From the NCBI GenBank assembly GCA_009787405.1, contig WRGA01000112.1, positions 1-46,973 of the forward strand: a stretch of 46,973 nt of DNA, in the 5' to 3' direction. Of the stretch, positions 25,270 to 36,000 are shown piece after piece. The translations under genes were made by a program, and so were the position numbers. The notes beneath the pieces are model-generated. The model did not search any database. It was not told the origin of the DNA and worked only from the letters and a program-made list of their open reading frames with translations. This DNA is from Candidatus Azobacteroides sp. Its GTDB lineage: Bacteria > Bacteroidota > Bacteroidia > Bacteroidales > WRGA01. How positions within the stretch are numbered: position 1 is the first letter of the stretch; each line of letters opens with the position of its first letter.

Positions 25270-27660
25270 ATGAAAAAGAAAAATTCACTTTTAGGATTGA
25301 TGATGGTATTCGGAATGCTATTATCAAGCGGTAACCTTTTTGCTCAAGGCCCCTTATCTGAAATCTGTGATTGGCCGTATACTCCGAACACAGGAGCGAA
25401 TAATGTGCCTGTAACAGGTAGCGATGCGTATGTCTTATTTAGTTGGGAGACCGTTGCAAACGGAAATGTAGAAATTTCCATATTTCCACATCCTCTGAAT
25501 ATTGCAGGTGGTACTTTTGACTACGCAGCATTCAGGGGAAACGGAACAGGTATGGCCGCGAATGGATTTAGAGTTGATGGAAATGCAGTAGATGCATATT
25601 TTTCTGTTTCCATGAGCGCCGACAGAAAAAAAGTAATATTGACACCTAAACAACCCATTGCTGCCGGTACGCAAATCACTTTCAGCGGTCAATGTGAATA
25701 TAAAACAACTGACGACAATCCGACCGGTGATGGGAACAATCTATGGCCAACTATACCAAATACTGTTTTCCCTGCTTACACTTATGGTCTGAACTGTACC
25801 GGGGTGTATGCTACAAATCTTGCTACGCCGACCAATGTAGCTGTTGTGGATAATATTTTGACTTTTGATGAAGTTTCCGACGCAACAGGATATATTGTAA
25901 GAGTGTATTTGGGTGCAACAATGTTACAATCATTTACAGTTCAGGAAACCGGAGAAACAATAAATTTTCCGTTTTCAGGTAATTTTACAGTAACAGTAAC
26001 AGCCACCGATGATACAGCAACGTATGCCAATTCAGATGAATCTTCATCTGTACCCTGGACGGTAAGTAATGCAGACCAACCCGATTTGCCCGGTTCGAAA
26101 TATTGCGGAACAACTATAAACGGAAACGTTGGATCAGCTAATTTTTCTGTAGAAACGGACGAAAATGGCGATATATTGGTAAAACTTAATGGAGATACCT
26201 ATCGAGGCAATGGAGTAAATATTAATGGTTTTACGGTTGCAGGGATCAGTGGAACTGAAGTTCTTGACAAGATTGGCAGCGCTACTGCAAATCCGAATGT
26301 TTTCCGTCTGAAAGCAGGCATAACCATACCAAAAGGTACTTTAATCAACTTTAATGGAACAATTGAATGGACAAATGGCGGAGGCTATGGAACAATGCAA
26401 TTTTTTACGGATTATATTTACGGAACAACTTGTTCGGATGCGACAAAGCCGGTGATAGGATCAGCAAGCGTTGTCGGCGAAGTCAAAGCATGGGGTGTAA
26501 ATGTCAGCATAAATGCTACGGACAATATAGGTGTTACTCAAATTAAATTAATTGATACAGCAAACGGCTACGAACAGATTTTGCCGGCATTAACTCCAAA
26601 TGGAACGGGAACCTATCTTTTTAATGAATTGGATGGCAGCACCACCTATAATTTTTCTGTTATAGCCGTTGATTTAGCCGGTAATGAATCTGACCCTGTA
26701 GTTTTATCACCCTACATTACATTGGCTACACCCGTTATTACGCTTGATCCGGATTTACTGTCATTTTCTCCGGGCAGTGCCGCTCAAACGTTTACATTGA
26801 CAGGTTCTAATGTTGCGGGCCCGATTCAATTAAGTGTTCCCGGCGGTTACACGCTTTCTCAAAGCTCGTTCACTCCGGCAGCCGACGGAACAATCGCTGA
26901 GACGACTGTAACGGTTACTTGGGTTACCGGCTTGGGAAATCAAATAGTTGTCAGCGGCGGCGGGTTGGAAAACCCGATGAAAGTCAGTTTGACCTACACA
27001 AGCGAATTATCGCCATTTTGCAGTTATACAATCACACAGGGTGGGGGAGCAGCATTGACTACTCCGGCATTGTTAAACATAAGTTTAAGTACTGATAAAA
27101 AGACCCTTACTTATACAATAGCGCCTTATGATGTAACAGGCGATGCCACATGGAATGGCGGTGCGTTAAATGCTGAAAGGTTCCTTGTTAATGGAGTTGC
27201 TCCTGCTGTTGTTCCGACACGCAATTCGGTTGATTCTCATACAATTACAATAACATTCGATTCGCCGTTGACAGATGGTGATGTGATAAGCTATACAACG
27301 GGTGCAACATTGGTTTGGACTACGTCAGGCTATACCAATTTTGGCAACAACGGTAATTGTTTTATAGATGCTTGGAATCAAACCTATACTGTCGGCGAGA
27401 ATAGTTGTGACTGTTCCGACGGCGGAACAAGCATCGAAAAATTGCACATCGATCAGACTTACGGCGTATATCCTGTTCCGGTAACGGATGTATTGTATAT
27501 TAGCGGCATCACCGGCAGTACTGCGATACGCATATCGGATGCTCAAGGCAGAACAATCATGACGCGGCAAACAAGCGGTAACGTAGATGTATCGTCGCTG
27601 ACGAGTGGTTTGTATATCCTCTTAATCGACAATCAGGCTGTACCGTTTATCAAGAAATAA
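25270..27660 (+). CDS. Large secreted protein with a triplicated Cys-bounded module, Fn3/Ig-like domains and T9SS sorting domain
   Basis: A 796-aa protein with a signal peptide ending at NLFAQG. Three related modules each start and end with a cysteine: about 33-176, 279-388 and 584-713. Modules 1 and 2 share RGNG..NGF.V.G, then I..GT.I.F.G..E, and a final YG..C. Module 3 keeps the cysteines and the FLVNG and SYTTGATLVW positions. Fn3-like domains lie at about 180-265 and 395-480, and an Ig-like domain at about 485-580. The last 70 residues are a T9SS-type domain (VYPVPVTDVLYIS, SSLTSGLYILLI). No catalytic signature is visible. By location it is probably a surface glucan-binding or scaffolding protein; the module family was not recognised. 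The gene is A/T-richer than the flanking GH2 and GH3 genes. Confidence 0.75.
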   Translation: MKKKNSLLGLMMVFGMLLSSGNLFAQGPLSEICDWPYTPNTGANNVPVTGSDAYVLFSWETVANGNVEISIFPHPLNIAGGTFDYAAFRGNGTGMAANGFRVDGNAVDAYFSVSMSADRKKVILTPKQPIAAGTQITFSGQCEYKTTDDNPTGDGNNLWPTIPNTVFPAYTYGLNCTGVYATNLATPTNVAVVDNILTFDEVSDATGYIVRVYLGATMLQSFTVQETGETINFPFSGNFTVTVTATDDTATYANSDESSSVPWTVSNADQPDLPGSKYCGTTINGNVGSANFSVETDENGDILVKLNGDTYRGNGVNINGFTVAGISGTEVLDKIGSATANPNVFRLKAGITIPKGTLINFNGTIEWTNGGGYGTMQFFTDYIYGTTCSDATKPVIGSASVVGEVKAWGVNVSINATDNIGVTQIKLIDTANGYEQILPALTPNGTGTYLFNELDGSTTYNFSVIAVDLAGNESDPVVLSPYITLATPVITLDPDLLSFSPGSAAQTFTLTGSNVAGPIQLSVPGGYTLSQSSFTPAADGTIAETTVTVTWVTGLGNQIVVSGGGLENPMKVSLTYTSELSPFCSYTITQGGGAALTTPALLNISLSTDKKTLTYTIAPYDVTGDATWNGGALNAERFLVNGVAPAVVPTRNSVDSHTITITFDSPLTDGDVISYTTGATLVWTTSGYTNFGNNGNCFIDAWNQTYTVGENSCDCSDGGTSIEKLHIDQTYGVYPVPVTDVLYISGITGSTAIRISDAQGRTIMTRQTSGNVDVSSLTSGLYILLIDNQAVPFIKK

Positions 27661-27730
27661 GGTACTTCGGGTCGAAAAAAACATTTAGAGTAGTAGCAAA
27701 ATAATCAAAATGACATTAAAAGCTAAAGTT

Positions 27731-27857
27731 AAAAGTTAAGAGTTAAGAATTAAGAATTAAGAGTTTTTAAGAATAGAAAGTTTAAAATTAAAAGTTCATG
27801 AATAAACATAAAAAACATTCACATTCCACAACTCTTAATTCTTAACTCTTAACTTTT
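27731..27857 (+). repeat. Heptamer stem-loop element, copy A
   Basis: A perfect 25-bp inverted repeat made of heptamers occupies 27731-27755 and 27833-27857. The loop contains a 37-base core at 27795-27831 beginning TTCATGAATAAAC and ending CATTCACATTCCACAA. The core recurs with three changes at 29826-29862. The element lies between the stop of the 796-aa gene and the start of the 618-aa gene. Confidence 0.8.
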
Positions 27858-27894
27858 GATTCAGTATTGTTAAACAAAAATTAAAAAAAACCTT

Positions 27895-29751
27895 ATGAAA
27901 AAGATGATTACAAAAGCAGGCTTATTTCTGGCAGCGGTATTGTTGGCCGGAAATATAAACGCACAAACGGAAGCGGTAATAGGTTCGATGACAGGCAACG
28001 GATTGTCTTTGTATCCGCAACGTAACGGAGCGGCTCCGGGTACTCCCATTGCCGGAGTTACTTTCGATTTCAAAATGGTGACTGTCGGCTCAAAAACGTG
28101 GGCTTGGACAAATTTAACGGGGCAGACTGTTTCCGCTGACGGGTGGGCATCACAACTTCGTTACTGGGAACCCGCAAAAACAGAAATTAATTTAACGGGA
28201 AGAGCAAATGGAAACCGGCAGACTTTTGGGAGCGCCCGCCTGCCGAATCAGAATCCTGTTACGGTTACTTTTTTTCAATCTTGGAATAATCAGTTTTATG
28301 AAACAGCTGATTTTACTTACGATTACACGCAGGTAAATTCCGCGGATGCAGCCGACCAAACCGCGCCTGTGCTTGCTGTCCCCACTGTTGTAACCCAAAC
28401 GGCACAACAACTCAACCTGTCGCTCTCGGCGACCGACGATTCGGGTAACTTTTTTTATTACATCGAAGATGCGGCAAACAATTTTGCGGAAGTATCCTTT
28501 TTCAATGACGTAACATTGACGCTTACGCCCGGAGTGGTTTATACTTTTTCGGTGTATGCCGTCGACTTTTCGGGCAATCGGAGCGAAGTTCAAACGGTTT
28601 CCACGGAATATGTTGAACCGGTATATATTACCGAAGGAACGGCGCAGGCAATTTCTTTCAAATTAGACAGCCGTTCGCTCACCGAGCTGAAAATCGAATG
28701 TACTTCCGATCAATTTATCGGGGATGCTTTCGTAAAATTAGAAATAAACGGGGTATCGCTGGATCCGAAAGAATGGAAACCGACAATCGACCAAACGACC
28801 GGTACGAAAACGTATCAGATCATTGTTCCTGCCGGTGATGTGCCGGGCTGGGCGAAAGGTGCGATTCTTGCTTTGAATCTCGGCTATATCACTATGCCTA
28901 TCGGAGACTGGGGACATTATGTGATTGAAAATTCAACAATTACAGCAGGAGAGAACACCGGTGCGCCCATTTTGCATGAAATCGGTACAGGGGTTGATAT
29001 TGACGAACCGACACTTCCCCCGACTTATGTGTGTGACGGAAACGATGTTTTATCCGGTGTTTCTCTCAGTGCGGGAGTTCTTTACTACGCTCCGGAATGG
29101 GCTGCTTCAACAAATTATACCGAAACATGGGAAAACGGCATATTAACGCTCCATTTAGGCGATGCAACTTACGAAAGTTGGCAGGCTCAATTTCCTCTCG
29201 CGTGTGCCATGCAATCATTGGCAGCCGGAACAACTTATTTCCTTTCCTTTGATATTCAAACGACGAAAGATTTGCCCCGTGTGTATCTGAAGGTGCAAAG
29301 AGATGGGGACCCATACAATGATTTTTACATTGATATTCCTTCTTTGAATGTTTCTGCCGGAACCCGGACGGTCAGCGGTATTTTCGAGAATACGGGCGGA
29401 ACCACCATTACTGCATTTGACAAGATTTTATTTGATTTCGGCGGTAATCCTGCCGATGTAGATATTGTTATTTCAAACATAACAATTTGCGATAATTTCA
29501 AAGAGCAACCTACTACAGCTATTTCGGCAACGCCGTTGATTCAAGGTATTTCTTTCAGCCGGGATGCCGATGCCATTTATATTTTTGCCGAAAAAGGTGT
29601 TGCTTCCGCCAAATTATTTGCAGTCAGCGGACAAACGATCGCTTCAGGAGTGTCTGAAATCAACACGGCTTCATTGGCTAAAGGTATTTATATCTTAAGC
29701 GTGAAAGATACGTCAGGCAATACGGCATCATTTAAGATTGCCGTAAAATAA
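27895..29751 (+). CDS. Secreted multi-domain beta-sandwich protein with T9SS sorting domain, likely glycan-binding
   Basis: A 618-aa protein with a signal peptide ending at NINAQT. Visible regions are an N-terminal beta domain (about 25-140), an Fn3-like domain (about 155-240, LNLSLSATDDSGNFFYYIED), a beta domain (about 248-360, KLEINGVSLDPKEWKPTID), a CBM4-like sandwich at about 385-525 (YTETWENGILTLHLGDATYE, TTYFLSFDIQTTKDLPRVYL) and a C-terminal T9SS domain (ASAKLFAVSGQTIA, LAKGIYILSVKD). No catalytic motif is seen. The CBM4-like region and location suggest beta-glucan binding; this is inference. The gene alone is bracketed by the two copies of the heptamer stem-loop element, so it could be lost or gained as a unit. 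Confidence 0.75.
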   Translation: MKKMITKAGLFLAAVLLAGNINAQTEAVIGSMTGNGLSLYPQRNGAAPGTPIAGVTFDFKMVTVGSKTWAWTNLTGQTVSADGWASQLRYWEPAKTEINLTGRANGNRQTFGSARLPNQNPVTVTFFQSWNNQFYETADFTYDYTQVNSADAADQTAPVLAVPTVVTQTAQQLNLSLSATDDSGNFFYYIEDAANNFAEVSFFNDVTLTLTPGVVYTFSVYAVDFSGNRSEVQTVSTEYVEPVYITEGTAQAISFKLDSRSLTELKIECTSDQFIGDAFVKLEINGVSLDPKEWKPTIDQTTGTKTYQIIVPAGDVPGWAKGAILALNLGYITMPIGDWGHYVIENSTITAGENTGAPILHEIGTGVDIDEPTLPPTYVCDGNDVLSGVSLSAGVLYYAPEWAASTNYTETWENGILTLHLGDATYESWQAQFPLACAMQSLAAGTTYFLSFDIQTTKDLPRVYLKVQRDGDPYNDFYIDIPSLNVSAGTRTVSGIFENTGGTTITAFDKILFDFGGNPADVDIVISNITICDNFKEQPTTAISATPLIQGISFSRDADAIYIFAEKGVASAKLFAVSGQTIASGVSEINTASLAKGIYILSVKDTSGNTASFKIAVK

Positions 29752-29756
29752 TTGAA

Positions 29757-29902
29757 TAAGAGTTAAGAGTTAAGAATTAAGAGTTAGGAGTTAAGAGTTA
29801 AAAGATAAAAATCATAAATGAAAAATTCATGAATAAACGTAAAGATCATTCACATTCCACAATTCTTAACTCTTAACTCTTAACTTTTAATTCTTAACTC
29901 TT
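29757..29902 (+). repeat. Heptamer stem-loop element, copy B
   Basis: A 22-bp perfect inverted repeat (29757-29778 with 29861-29882) is built from TTAAGAG/TTAACTC-type heptamers. Additional heptamers lie on both arms, up to 7 bases before the GH3 ATG. The loop carries the 37-base core at 29826-29862, matching copy A at 34 of 37 positions. It starts 6 bases after the stop of the 618-aa gene. Confidence 0.8.
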
Positions 29903-29908
29903 TTTCCT

Positions 29909-32900
29909 ATGAAAACGTTATTCCCGGTCATGCTCTTTTTGTTTTTTACCGTCGGTTCCGGCACTATGCAAGGTCAGACGTTGGATGCACGCATTCAAGC
30001 GCTGATGAGTCAAATGACCGATCAGGAAAAAATAAACCAGTTGATTAACGACGGATTCGGCACAACGCCGGGCAATTCCCGTTTGGGAATACCGGGATTT
30101 GACATGAGCGACGGTCCGCACGGCGTTCGTTTCAACGACAGCCGGAACAGCGGACAAACCGCTACCTCTTTCCCTACCGGAATCGCCATGGTGTCGACGT
30201 GGGACGAAGAGACGGCTTATCGGGTGGGAGATGCGTTGGGGACGGAATTTTGGGCGTTCGGATATAATGTCGCTTTGGGCCCGTGTGTAGATCAGTCGCG
30301 GGATCCCCGCGGCGGAAGGAATGCCGAAAGCGGCGGAGAAGACACCTATTTGAGCGGACAGATCAATAAAAATGTGGTTAAAGGACTTCAAGGCGTTTAT
30401 CCCGTCATTGCTTCCGTCAAGCATTATTTGGGCGAAAGCCGGCAAACCGAGGGGAATAACCAATATTACCGCCACAATGCCAAATACACCGCTTCCGAAC
30501 GGTGGCTGATGGATTTTCTCGGATACAACTTCCGCACGACCATGCAGGAGTCGGGAGCATTGAATATCATGGATTCGTATAATTTTTTCAACGGCGTCAA
30601 ATTGTCTGAAAATACAGAAATGCTTCAAACCATTCTCCGCGACCGTTGGGGATTTCCGTTCTTTGTCGTGTCGGACTGGGGAAACATCAACAACAGCGAA
30701 AATGCGATTAAAGCGGGAACCGATGTGTGTATGGGCGACGGCTCCTACACATCAAGCCCGTTGAGATATTCGGTCGATTTGCCGGACATCATCAAAACAG
30801 CCGAAGGCCGGGATGCCATCGACAAAGCGGTTTACCGCGTGTTAAAAACCAAAATCATCAACGGCATGCTCGACCAAAACCGTCCGGCAAGTAATCGGAA
30901 CAATGCCGGAACACCTCAAATCACAGCGATTAATCAAGAAGCGGCACGAAAATCCTTGATTTTGTTAAAAAATCAAGACAACATACTGCCGTTGCCTAAA
31001 AATATTATCGTGGCCGTAATCGGGCCGAATGCCGCCGAAGCCGGCCTGAACTGTTCGGGCAGCAGTGCGACCAATCCGCCGTATGCCGTCAGTATATTGG
31101 AAGGCATTCAAAATAAGATCGGCAGCGCCAATGTGCTGTATGCCAAAGGATGCAACAGAAATGATAATGATATTTCCGGATTCGGCGATGCCAAAGAAAA
31201 AGCCCGGCAGGCCGATGTCGTCGTGTTTGCCGGAGGATTGAGCCGTTACGAAGAAGGCGAAGGGTTTGCCGAAGGGTGGGACAGAAGCACCATTTATTTA
31301 CCCGGCAGGCAACAAGAGCTGATCAAAGAATTGGCGGCTGTCAATCCGAATATCGTGGCGGTCATTCAATCGGGCGGCGTATGTTCCGTGCATGATGCAC
31401 TGAGTTCGATCAAAGGATTGGTTTATTCGTTTTATGCCGGACAAGAAGCCGGAATCGCGATGGCGGATGTTTTGTTCGGCGATTACAATCCCGCCGGACG
31501 CATGCCGGTAACCATGGCGCAAAGCGAAAGTCAGTTGCCGCCTTGGAACGAAAGTTTCGACGATGATTACGGAACCGGGTACCGTTGGTTCGACGAAATG
31601 GGATATACGCCCGAATACGCTTTCGGGTTCGGATTGTCGTACACCTCCTTCTCTTATTCGAACATGACGGCGCCCGTGTCGGTAAAAGCCGGAGAGCCTT
31701 TTTCGGTGACGGTCGATGTACAGAATACGGGAACCCGCGACGGAGAAGAAGTGGCGCAATTATATCTGTCGGCGCCTTCCGGTACGGTTTGGATGCCGAA
31801 AAAAGAATTACGCGGATTCAAACGAATTACATTGAAGGCGGGAGAAACAAAAACGGTTACGTTTAATCTTTGCGCCGACGACTTTTATTATTGGAATGAA
31901 ACGACCGGACAATACGATGTGTTGCCGGGCGGTTACACCTTTAAAGTCGGCGGTTCGTCCGATCATTTACCGTTGTCGAAAACCGTATCGTTCCAAGATT
32001 CCGATAAAAAGCCCGATCTCAAGATCACCCGGTTGTACACCGTCCCCCGTTATCCGCAACAAGGCGAAAACGTAAGGTTTTATGCGTTGGTCAAAAACCA
32101 AGGAAATAAACCGGTTGACGGAACATTTGACCTTGATTTCCGGGTTGACGATCAATTGGCGGCCTCTGCGAATGACGTGGCCGAACCCATTGCTCCGGGA
32201 CAAGTCAGATTAATCGAATCAGACGGAACATGGACGGCCCGGGGCGTCGAAAAATATGCCGTTTCGGGGACGGTTAATGTCAAAAATACCGTCGACGAGT
32301 GGGATAATACCAATAATACCGCCGGCAATATCTTGGAAGTATTGCCTCCGTCGCCGGTCAATCCGGCCTTGAAAAAACCGGTTGAATACACGGGCGGGAT
32401 TCAAGACAATGATGCCCGATATGATGCATCGAATCTGACCGACGGCATGTTGTCAACCCGCTGGGCAAGTCCGCACGGGCAAGACAACAAAGTGTTGATC
32501 GTCGATTTGCAGGAAATATACACGATTTCGAAAATTGTCATCACGTGGGAAACCGCTTATGCCTCCGAATTTACGGTCGAACTGTCGACGGATAAATCCG
32601 GATGGACGCAGGTTTATTCCGGTTCGGGGATCGTCGGAATGCAAAATCTTCTGGTCAATCAAGTTTCGGCCCGTTATGTCAAAATCAATTGCATTAAAAG
32701 AGCCACCCGGTGGGGATTTTCGATTTATGAAGCCGAAGTGTACGGAACCATGCCCTCCGGCATCCTGTCCGGCAACAAGTCCGATCCGGGAATTTATGTT
32801 TCCGGCAAAAAGCTCTATTTCTCGAACCCGGCAGCCAAAAACGTACCGGTCAAAATTTATGACGGATACGGAAAATTAAGATTTGCCGGGCAAATTCGGT

Positions 32901-33001
32901 CGGGAGGTTTTATCACAAATCTTCAAGATTGGGAATCCGGCGTTTATTTCGTCAATTATCCCGGAGCAAAAGAAGAAGAGGTCCGGAAAATTATTATTTA
33001 A
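29909..33001 (+). CDS. GH3 beta-glucosidase with CARDB, F5/8 type C and T9SS sorting domains
   Basis: A 1030-aa secreted exo-enzyme predicted to release glucose from beta-gluco-oligosaccharides. The signal peptide ends near TMQGQT. The GH3 barrel spans about 25-330, with SVKHYLGE and nucleophile D256 in FFVVSDWGN. The GH3 C-terminal domain at about 345-570 has EGEGFAEGWDRSTIYLPG (acid/base region). Fn3-like (about 590-690), CARDB-like (about 695-790) and F5/8 type C (about 815-950, DGMLSTRWASPHGQDNKVLI, ARYVKINCIKR) domains follow. The C-terminus resembles a T9SS domain (VPVKIYDGYGKLRFA, ESGVYFVNY), though it lacks the usual YPNP start. Surface location implies extracellular glucose release. 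The GH81 gene starts 18 bases after the stop, so the two are co-transcribed. Confidence 0.92.
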   Translation: MKTLFPVMLFLFFTVGSGTMQGQTLDARIQALMSQMTDQEKINQLINDGFGTTPGNSRLGIPGFDMSDGPHGVRFNDSRNSGQTATSFPTGIAMVSTWDEETAYRVGDALGTEFWAFGYNVALGPCVDQSRDPRGGRNAESGGEDTYLSGQINKNVVKGLQGVYPVIASVKHYLGESRQTEGNNQYYRHNAKYTASERWLMDFLGYNFRTTMQESGALNIMDSYNFFNGVKLSENTEMLQTILRDRWGFPFFVVSDWGNINNSENAIKAGTDVCMGDGSYTSSPLRYSVDLPDIIKTAEGRDAIDKAVYRVLKTKIINGMLDQNRPASNRNNAGTPQITAINQEAARKSLILLKNQDNILPLPKNIIVAVIGPNAAEAGLNCSGSSATNPPYAVSILEGIQNKIGSANVLYAKGCNRNDNDISGFGDAKEKARQADVVVFAGGLSRYEEGEGFAEGWDRSTIYLPGRQQELIKELAAVNPNIVAVIQSGGVCSVHDALSSIKGLVYSFYAGQEAGIAMADVLFGDYNPAGRMPVTMAQSESQLPPWNESFDDDYGTGYRWFDEMGYTPEYAFGFGLSYTSFSYSNMTAPVSVKAGEPFSVTVDVQNTGTRDGEEVAQLYLSAPSGTVWMPKKELRGFKRITLKAGETKTVTFNLCADDFYYWNETTGQYDVLPGGYTFKVGGSSDHLPLSKTVSFQDSDKKPDLKITRLYTVPRYPQQGENVRFYALVKNQGNKPVDGTFDLDFRVDDQLAASANDVAEPIAPGQVRLIESDGTWTARGVEKYAVSGTVNVKNTVDEWDNTNNTAGNILEVLPPSPVNPALKKPVEYTGGIQDNDARYDASNLTDGMLSTRWASPHGQDNKVLIVDLQEIYTISKIVITWETAYASEFTVELSTDKSGWTQVYSGSGIVGMQNLLVNQVSARYVKINCIKRATRWGFSIYEAEVYGTMPSGILSGNKSDPGIYVSGKKLYFSNPAAKNVPVKIYDGYGKLRFAGQIRSGGFITNLQDWESGVYFVNYPGAKEEEVRKIII

Positions 33002-33019
33002 TCTTAAACAATTGATGTC

Positions 33020-36000
33020 ATGAGAAAGCTCATCGCTCTGTTTGCTTTTTTCCCTTTTGCCGTAACCCTTTTCTCCCAACAGGCGATACCATCGGGAAAA
33101 GGCAGCTATGCGGAATACCCTCCGGCGGCTGTGGTCTATGAAGACGGTTATTTTGCCGCTCCGTATGATTGGTTTGTACAGGCGCGGCCGGAATTGAATC
33201 TTCACGAAAATGTGCGGAACAGACCGATTCCGACCAATAAATGGTGGACGGATTTTATTTTTCGCGGATTGGGACGTACCCAACCGACGGTTTCTCAACC
33301 GCCGGTTACAGTTACGACCACCGGCGATCGTTTCGGCAGCGAAGCATGGGCTTATCCGCAGGTGGTTACGGCATCAGCCGAAGGCTTTAACATTCTGTTT
33401 CCGAAAGGATTTTCCGGTGGAGGAATGAACAAGGGAAATCCGTTGAAGATCAATGCGACTTCGGTATTGCAGGCGGATGACGAAAATATTTTGTTTACCG
33501 ATTTCGAAACTGCGACATGGCCGACGGGATGGACGGTTTCAAACAATACGCAAAGTATTCCGGGACCGATGGCAACCGCTGAAATTACGCAAACGCCCCG
33601 ACCGGCCGGGTATGTCGGAGATCGTTTTGTCAATACTTATAAAGGGGATGGAGCGCGGCTAACATTGATTTCTCCGAAATTTACGATTCAAAAAAATTAC
33701 ATCCGGCTATATGTCGGCGGCGGAAACTATCCCGATGCCACCTATGTCGGACTGTTTATCAACGGAACGCGCGTTTTATCCGAAACGGGACAAAACAGCG
33801 GGAATCTGACGCAACGCACGTGGGAAGTATCAGCCTATAAAGGGCAAGAAGCGGAGATTCGGATTGTGGACGATTCCGGCGGCGGCTGGGGATTTATCAT
33901 GTGCGATGAAATCATCTTCACCGACAGTCAATTCGGCGGTTCCGGATATACGCCCGATTTCCGGACATCCGCCGCCAAAGTCTATGATTGGACGGATTTG
34001 GGATTCACATTAAGAAGCGAAAACGACGGAAAAACGATGGATGCGGTAATTATTCACGGAGTACCGTTTGTATATATTGAAATGAACGGCCTCTATCCGA
34101 TATTGGTTCCGGGCGGAACGGCTTCCGCTTACGATGCGTCGGGAAATAAAATAGAAACGTTCCCGGCAACCGTCAATGCATTCACCATCGAGTTCGACGG
34201 TCGTGTATACGGCATTCACGCGCCGACGGGCAGTAAGGTGCATCAGTCGAAAGGCGGCGATTTTCAACTGGAAACCCCTTCGGATAAACGTTTCGTGGTG
34301 GTTTCGGCGCTTCCCGACCGGTCATTTTTGGCGGTGTACGATCAATATGCACGAAATAAACCGGGCAATATCCGGTTTGATTACGAATATAAAACAGCCG
34401 AAGGAAAAATTGTCACGACGTTTGACATGGACGCCAAAAACATGGAAACGGGCATCGGCGGACAAGAAACGTTGATGTGCTTTTTGTCGCATCATTACCG
34501 GACGACGACCAAGAATTTTGATTTTATCCCCGGCGCCGATTACCGGATGTTTATCGGCCTCATGCATACCGGTGCCGCCAAGTCATTCTCGTTGTCTTAC
34601 GATTTCGGCGGAATGCCTCCTTACCTGCCCGAACCGTTGGATATGCCGCAAGAGCGGAAAGAGATGTTAAATTCGTTATTGACGTATTATTCCACACATT
34701 TCGGACGGAACGGCAATACTTACGCAAAAGGACTCGGAGAACAAAGTACCGGCATGTTGATGGCCAAGACGTTGAACCATTCCGGGTTCGACCTGTTCAA
34801 AAACGGCCTGAAAACCGAATTTGCCGACTGGTTTACGTTCGATGAAGCGGAAAGAACGCAGAAATCGTATTATTTTGCACAATATCCCGATTATGGCGCC
34901 GTGATCGGATTTCCTCCGGGATACGGATCGCAAGGATTCAACGACTTGCATTTCCATTACGGTTATTTTGTCGTGGGAGCCGCCCGTTTGATGATGGTCG
35001 ACAAAGAATTTAAGCGGGATTATTCGGATATGGTGAAACTGATCGCACAATCGTATGCCGATTGGAATCATTCCGATAACGTGGGTACCGGCAATCAACA
35101 ACCGTTTTTGCGGACGTTCGATCCTTATTTGGGGCATTCCTTTGCGGGAGGAACCGGCGACGGCGGCGGCAATAATCAGGAATCGACTTCCGAAGCGATC
35201 AATTCATGGTTCGGAATTTACCTGCTCGGAGTCGAATTAAACGATAAAAGCATTATCGATGCCGGAGCCGTGGGGTATTTGCTCGAAAATATTTCCGCAG
35301 GCGAATATTGGTTGGATTTGTACGGCGATAACCTTCCCGATACCTATCCGTATGACTATGTCGGCATATTAAGAACAGACAATGTTGCGATGGCCACGTA
35401 CTTTTCGGGTGATCCGGCCTGGGCATTGGGAATACAGGCTTGCCCGGTGGATTTTTATTACACCGGCTTCGGATTGAATCCCGAAAAAATGACGTCAATC
35501 AATGAATCCATGTTTAAATTACGAACGGCGGCCAATGCCGAAAATTATCCCGGAAATTCCGATCCGTATGAAAACATCAAAGCGATGGGGCCGTATTTGG
35601 GCGGCTATTTGCTGAATATCATGAATTTTGTCGATCCGGCGAAAGCGGCGCAATGGTTGGATGAATTTTGCAATGATCCGGCAGTGGGACAAGAATGGCG
35701 GAATCATCTCAACACCGCGACCAATTATTTCCTGAGCAATGCGATGATCACCTACGGAAAGCCGGCACGGGGATATCATACAAGCATTCCTTCCGGCGCT
35801 GTATATCAAAACAATGACGGAGAATTGACGTACTTGTTGTATAACCCGACCGGTGCCGACGTGGATGTCGATATTTACAAAGACGGCATTAAAATAGAAA
35901 CCGTGAGGGTGGGAGCAGGCGTGTATTACAATTCGAGAATGTCGGGCGTTCAAAAACCTTCTGTTGCCGTCACTTCGTTGAAAGACGGAGACAAAATCGC

